From an uncultured Eubacteriales bacterium (GTDB taxonomy: Bacteria; Bacillota; Clostridia; UBA1381): a stretch of 20,515 nucleotides of DNA. Under the pieces are notes generated by a model that did no database searches, was not told the origin of the DNA, and worked only from the letters and a program-made list of their open reading frames with translations. This document shows, piece by piece, positions 16,501 to 20,515 of the stretch (within the stretch, counting starts at the first letter, position 1; every line of letters starts with the position of its first letter). The stretch is taken from assembly GCA_900556575.1 (NCBI GenBank), contig USPO01000007.1:1-20515 (forward strand), read 5' to 3'. A program made the translations under genes and the position numbers.

Positions 16501-19500
16501 CATCCCATTCGGCTTTTGCATTTGTTGTTTTTATGCCGCTTGCCGCACCGAATTCCACACCTTCAACCGTAACAGTCATTTTCTTTGTTCTGCCCAAATC
16601 ATCGGATGTATACAAAACATAGTCTTTATTCGCATCTGCCGCAAAGCTGTATTTCTCCGAACAGAACTCTGAATTATCTCTTGCTGCCTCAAGATTTACC
16701 GCATCAACCTTTTCTTCATCCGACATTCCGGTAAAATCAAGGTCATATGTATTGTTTTTTACTGCATCACTGTATTTATCTAAAATCTTATCCTGCGGAA
16801 CAGCATATACAGGCACATTAAATGTTACATTGGCAATTGTCTTTACCTCTGTTCTCTTAGGATTTACAGAAATATTTGCCGTAATTTCCTTATCTTCCGC
16901 AGTCAAAACATCATCAAATACAATATCCGTTACATTTCCGAGAATATCTGCCGCACGCACACCCAAGTACCAGCTTCCTGTTGCTCCGAGTACTTCAGCC
17001 TTGTATACAACATTGCTTTCGCCCTCCCAGAAAGAGCTGTCACTTCTTGTCTTTGTAACTTTAAAGTTATTACTGTCAGTAAAATTATCCATGAAGTATT
17101 CATCTGCAATACTTCCGCTGCCGTCATATTTATCAGCCGGAATAAATGCAAATCTTATACCCTTATCGTTCTGACCGTCAATGATTACTTCACCGTCAAA
17201 TACATCGTTAATCGTAACCTCCGCAGCTGCGTCCTTTCTTTCGCCTGTCATCTGCTCTGTTACCTTTACCGATGCTGTCGGCGGTGTAGTATCGATTCCG
17301 TTGATAACAAGTTTTACATCCTTTGCATTGCCGGCTCTGTCCTTAACGGTTATTACCGTATCCACACTTTCCGATACCGTAATATCATATTCGCCGATAT
17401 TAACATTATTTTCGGCAGCCTCATCTGTTTCCGCATTGTTATCCGCAGCTTTTTCAATCTTTACGGCATTGCTTGCACAGCTGACGTCAAGCTCTGTATT
17501 AATGTTATCTCTTACATAAAGCTTACCGGAAATACTTTCGCTTGTATGAACATCTTCTATGTTTAAATCCGCCTCCGGTGCAGCTGTATCATAGTAGAAA
17601 ACAACCTCACTTGTCTGTATCGTATCGACATTTATATTTTCGGTATGCATATATCTGTCTAAAACAGCTGTCTGCACAAACAATGTATTTTCTCCGTCCG
17701 TGAATGACATTTCCGGAGCATTTACCTCTGTTTTCACAGTAAGAGCATCTCCATTCGGCTCCATAGCTCCTGCCATAATCCATTCACTGTACTCATCCGG
17801 TGCTGTTCCAACCCTGTAATAAAGTACTTGATTTTCTATGCCCTCTGCATTTATAAAGCTTTCCGTAACGTCAAAGCCAAGCTTGAATTTACTGTCTGAA
17901 ATCAACGGTCTTTCATTATAGTTCAGACTGCTTACAATATTTACATCAGACTCGGGCTTATCGTTTCTGATATAAAACGGCTGAGAAATCGTACTGTTTG
18001 AAAATCCGTTTATATCCTCCGCTGTTACATTAAGTGCATATGCACCGCTCGGAATTCCGCTTATAGTTACATTCTGCGACAGTACTCCGTCAGTAACATT
18101 TAAAGGTATTTCTTCCATGCCCTCTATTTCGGTGCCGTCACTTCTTACAACTCTTGCACTTCCGCTTGAAACACCCGAAGCGTCCGATGCATAAACCGAA
18201 ATTACCTGACTTGCATTAACATTTGATGATACCGTTGATGCATTTATTTTAGGTCCTTCATTGTCAAATTCATACGTTCTTGTCTGAATATTGATATTTG
18301 TTCCTGTCTGCGAAACTATTTTGCACTCAAGAACATATGTGCCGTTAATTCCCTTTGTAGCCTGCAAATCCGCTGTGTTAAATTCGCCGTTATACGGTAT
18401 GTCATTCGTTATGTATTCTCCGTATATATCTTTCCATGCATAAGAGACTTGATTATTGCTGTTCGTTAAAATCGATATATTATAGCTCGGATACGGACGG
18501 TCAGGATTTGAAGGAACTATATCACATGATGTGTCTTCATTTTTAATATTTATCGGCTTTGAATATATAGTTGTTCTGTTCCCCGCCTCATCTACCGCAA
18601 AATATACAATTAAACCGCTAAAGTTATTTCCTTTCTCCACACTAAAATGTGCCGTTGCCGAGCCTTGGTCCTGAGTATCCGACTGGTCTATATATGCCCA
18701 CTTGTTAAGGGTTGTATCCATTTCACCGCTCGTATGCTCTTCATTGCCGTTCGGCATTTCTATATCATTGACACTTTTATTTGTGAACATATAGTAAAGT
18801 TTTCCGGTATTCGATGCGTCATGAATTTTCACATTCATATTGTATGACTTTTTACCATTAGCCTCTGCTTTCTCGGTTCCGTCCACATCAATACTCGGTG
18901 CCTTATTATCAAGCTTTATTCCGCTGTATGTAACACTCATAGGATTTCCGGCAATGTCACTGCCCTCGGCAACCACATCAAATTCACCCTCTATTGCATC
19001 GCTGAGTGAAAGATTTAAGCTTGATGCTGTTCCGCCTGCCGCCGGTGCATTATATGAGGTTACTCCGGATGAGTTTCCTATCCTGAACTTTACATCATTG
19101 CCTTTATTTTTTAACTTAATTCTTGTTCTGCCTTCATTTAATACTCCGTTTTGAGTAATATAGATTGTTTCGCTCGGAGTATAATTTAAGGCCACGCTCT
19201 TGTTCCATTTGTTTAAATCAGTGCCATCGCCCGGTGAAAATTCAATTGTCGGATTTTTCGCATCTATTTTATATCCCGACAAAAGATAACCGTCATTATT
19301 TTGACTCGATAAGCCTTCTCTGTGATTAGCCTCATCCCATAGCCTGTAATTCCCGATTTTTGCATTTTCAATCACAAGCTTTAGATTTTTATTTGCGCTA
19401 TCCGCACCCTCTGTATATGGAAACCACATAATAAAAGTTGTTCCGTAAAACTTTGCCTCATATACAGCCTTTCCGCTCTCCATAGCATTTATACGAAGGT

Positions 19501-20504
19501 TTCCGCCGTCTGTTAAATATGCGGATGTAAAGCTGAGTTTTTTCGTTGCAACATCAAGATATGACAGATGCGAATTATTTCCTCCTGTTTTTACCGTTCC
19601 CATCACAGATATCATTTTATCCGAAGAGTTATTAAAATAATTATTGTCTTTTGATTCTGTATAATAGCTTCCTACGACTCGTATATTCTCAATCGAAAAA
19701 GCATTCCTTACAATTTTTGTGGTTTTCCAAAATTCAGTCGTTCCGGATGTGGTTTCTGACGAAAACTTTATCTTTGAAGTTATGTTTATAATATTTATAT
19801 TATTATTATTCATATAATTCATCGCCTTTGCCTTATCCAAGGTAAAGCCCTGATTTCCGACTGTTATTATGTTTTTTATAATATCATTTGAGCTTACAGA
19901 TGCATTTCCTGATTTTACAGCACTGGCACTTACAGAAAATTCAGGAGCATTACTTTTACTCATACAATTATATGCATTTCCTTCTCCGGCAGCACTTGTA
20001 TAATTATCAGATATTTTTCCGCTCCACTTTTTCTCTATGCTTTCGCTTTCTCCCGAAATATTAATATTTATTGTCTGATTGAATGTATCGAAATTATCCA
20101 AACTTTTTATATTTCTTTTGGAATTTACATCTACTGTATATGATTTCGGACGACTGTTATTTTTATCAATCCATTGTCCGCTGCTTTTATCAGATGAATT
20201 ACCCGGATAATGTTTTCCGAATATCCTTGTCGAACCGGAGCTGTTATTTCCCTTGACATCGACATATATACAATACATTTTAAATCCGTCTGTTGTTTTA
20301 TTTGAAACTTCAAGTTTCCTTAGCTCCCACGGAGCATACGATGACTCTATATCGACATATGCTTCTCCGCCTTTTTGATTAGTATTTTCTAAATTCTGAC
20401 GCTGTTCTCCTTCATCAAATTTTAATATGCATTCAATTCTTCCATTTTTAGCATCAGACGTTTTTTGGGTACTTACTACAACCCTGATTTTATAAATCCA
20501 TTTT
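13556..20504 (-). CDS. Giant multi-Ig-like-domain surface protein, 5' end missing
   Basis: The reading frame is open up to the contig edge. The codons upstream of the Met at 20278 still look protein-coding (for example YVDIESSYAPWELRKLEVSN), so that Met is internal and the start lies outside. About 2,316 residues are visible. The N-terminal 400 (about 19300-20504) are Asn/Ser/Lys-rich and match nothing I know. The rest is a string of Ig-like beads, many opening with Asp-x-x-Ala-Pro-type signatures: LDNKAPSID, FDNEGPKIN, NDKPESDV, YDTAAPEAD, IDTTPPTAS, IDNDAPEIT, IDKTPPVLE, IDLKAPKIT and IDKTAPVLD. The last resembles a DUF5011-type bead (SPYTITYRVSDNAHNVTEARRTVRLVG). A C-terminal beta domain of about 90 residues ends in YFTLQVFLRN. 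There is no SLH, LPXTG, choline-binding or transmembrane segment at the C-terminus. It is likely secreted, but no signal peptide is visible. It precedes the SLH protein by 83 nt. Confidence 0.88.
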
Positions 20505-20515
20505 AGATCGGAAGA
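20505..20515 (+). other. Illumina adapter remnant at the contig end
   Basis: The last 11 bases are AGATCGGAAGA, identical to the first 11 bases of the standard Illumina TruSeq adapter. They lie exactly at the edge of the sequence, so they are most likely untrimmed adapter read-through. Residues translated from them (Ser-Ser-Asp and part of a Leu codon) should be disregarded. Confidence 0.85.

Noticed and set aside
20131..20313. Minus-strand 60-residue frame near the contig end
   Set aside because: It is an alternative frame inside the giant Ig-bead gene, whose own frame stays open through the same interval.

Overview
The window looks like a contig from a low-to-medium-GC Bacillota genome, most likely class Clostridia. 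This rests on strong GGAGG ribosome sites, a TM287/288-type heterodimeric ABC exporter, three C-terminal SLH domains with TRAE-type motifs behind a PT-rich linker, and very large Ig-like surface proteins. All seven genes are on the minus strand, so they read from high to low coordinates. I saw no tRNA, rRNA, CRISPR array, transposase or phage gene.

Right part (6537-20515), the surface block. The upstream gene (13556 to the contig edge) encodes at least 2,300 residues made mostly of bacterial Ig-like beads. Its 5' end is missing because the contig stops inside it, and the last 11 bases (20505-20515) match the start of the Illumina TruSeq adapter. After an 83-nt gap with a GC-rich hairpin comes a 2,311-residue secreted protein (6537-13472). 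It has a signal peptide, an N-terminal beta-rich region, a long Gly/Ile-rich beta region that I cannot assign, Ig-like beads, a helical spacer, a TEAP-repeat linker, an InlB-B-like repeat and three SLH domains. It ends at a strong intrinsic terminator (6491-6530). The SLH protein can dock on secondary cell-wall polymer, while the Ig-like protein has no visible C-terminal anchor. A surface partnership between them is an inference from adjacency.

Middle (6169-6536): an AT-rich regulatory region holding the terminator above, a candidate promoter (-10 TATAAT at 6344-6349), a possible three-way-junction leader RNA, and a palindrome that matches the E. coli Lrp consensus at 14 of 15 positions, 35 bases before an lrp/asnC-family gene.

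Left part (1-6168), a tight five-gene row: Lrp/AsnC regulator, PLP-dependent aminotransferase (ATGA overlap), CTP synthase pyrG (24-nt longer ORF but a clear internal start), and two ABC exporter half-transporters. The first half-transporter carries the degenerate ATPase site and starts with TTG; the second is cut off by the window before its nucleotide-binding domain. Spacings of -4, 35, 13 and 1 nt suggest one operon, possibly with autoregulation by the Lrp-family protein.
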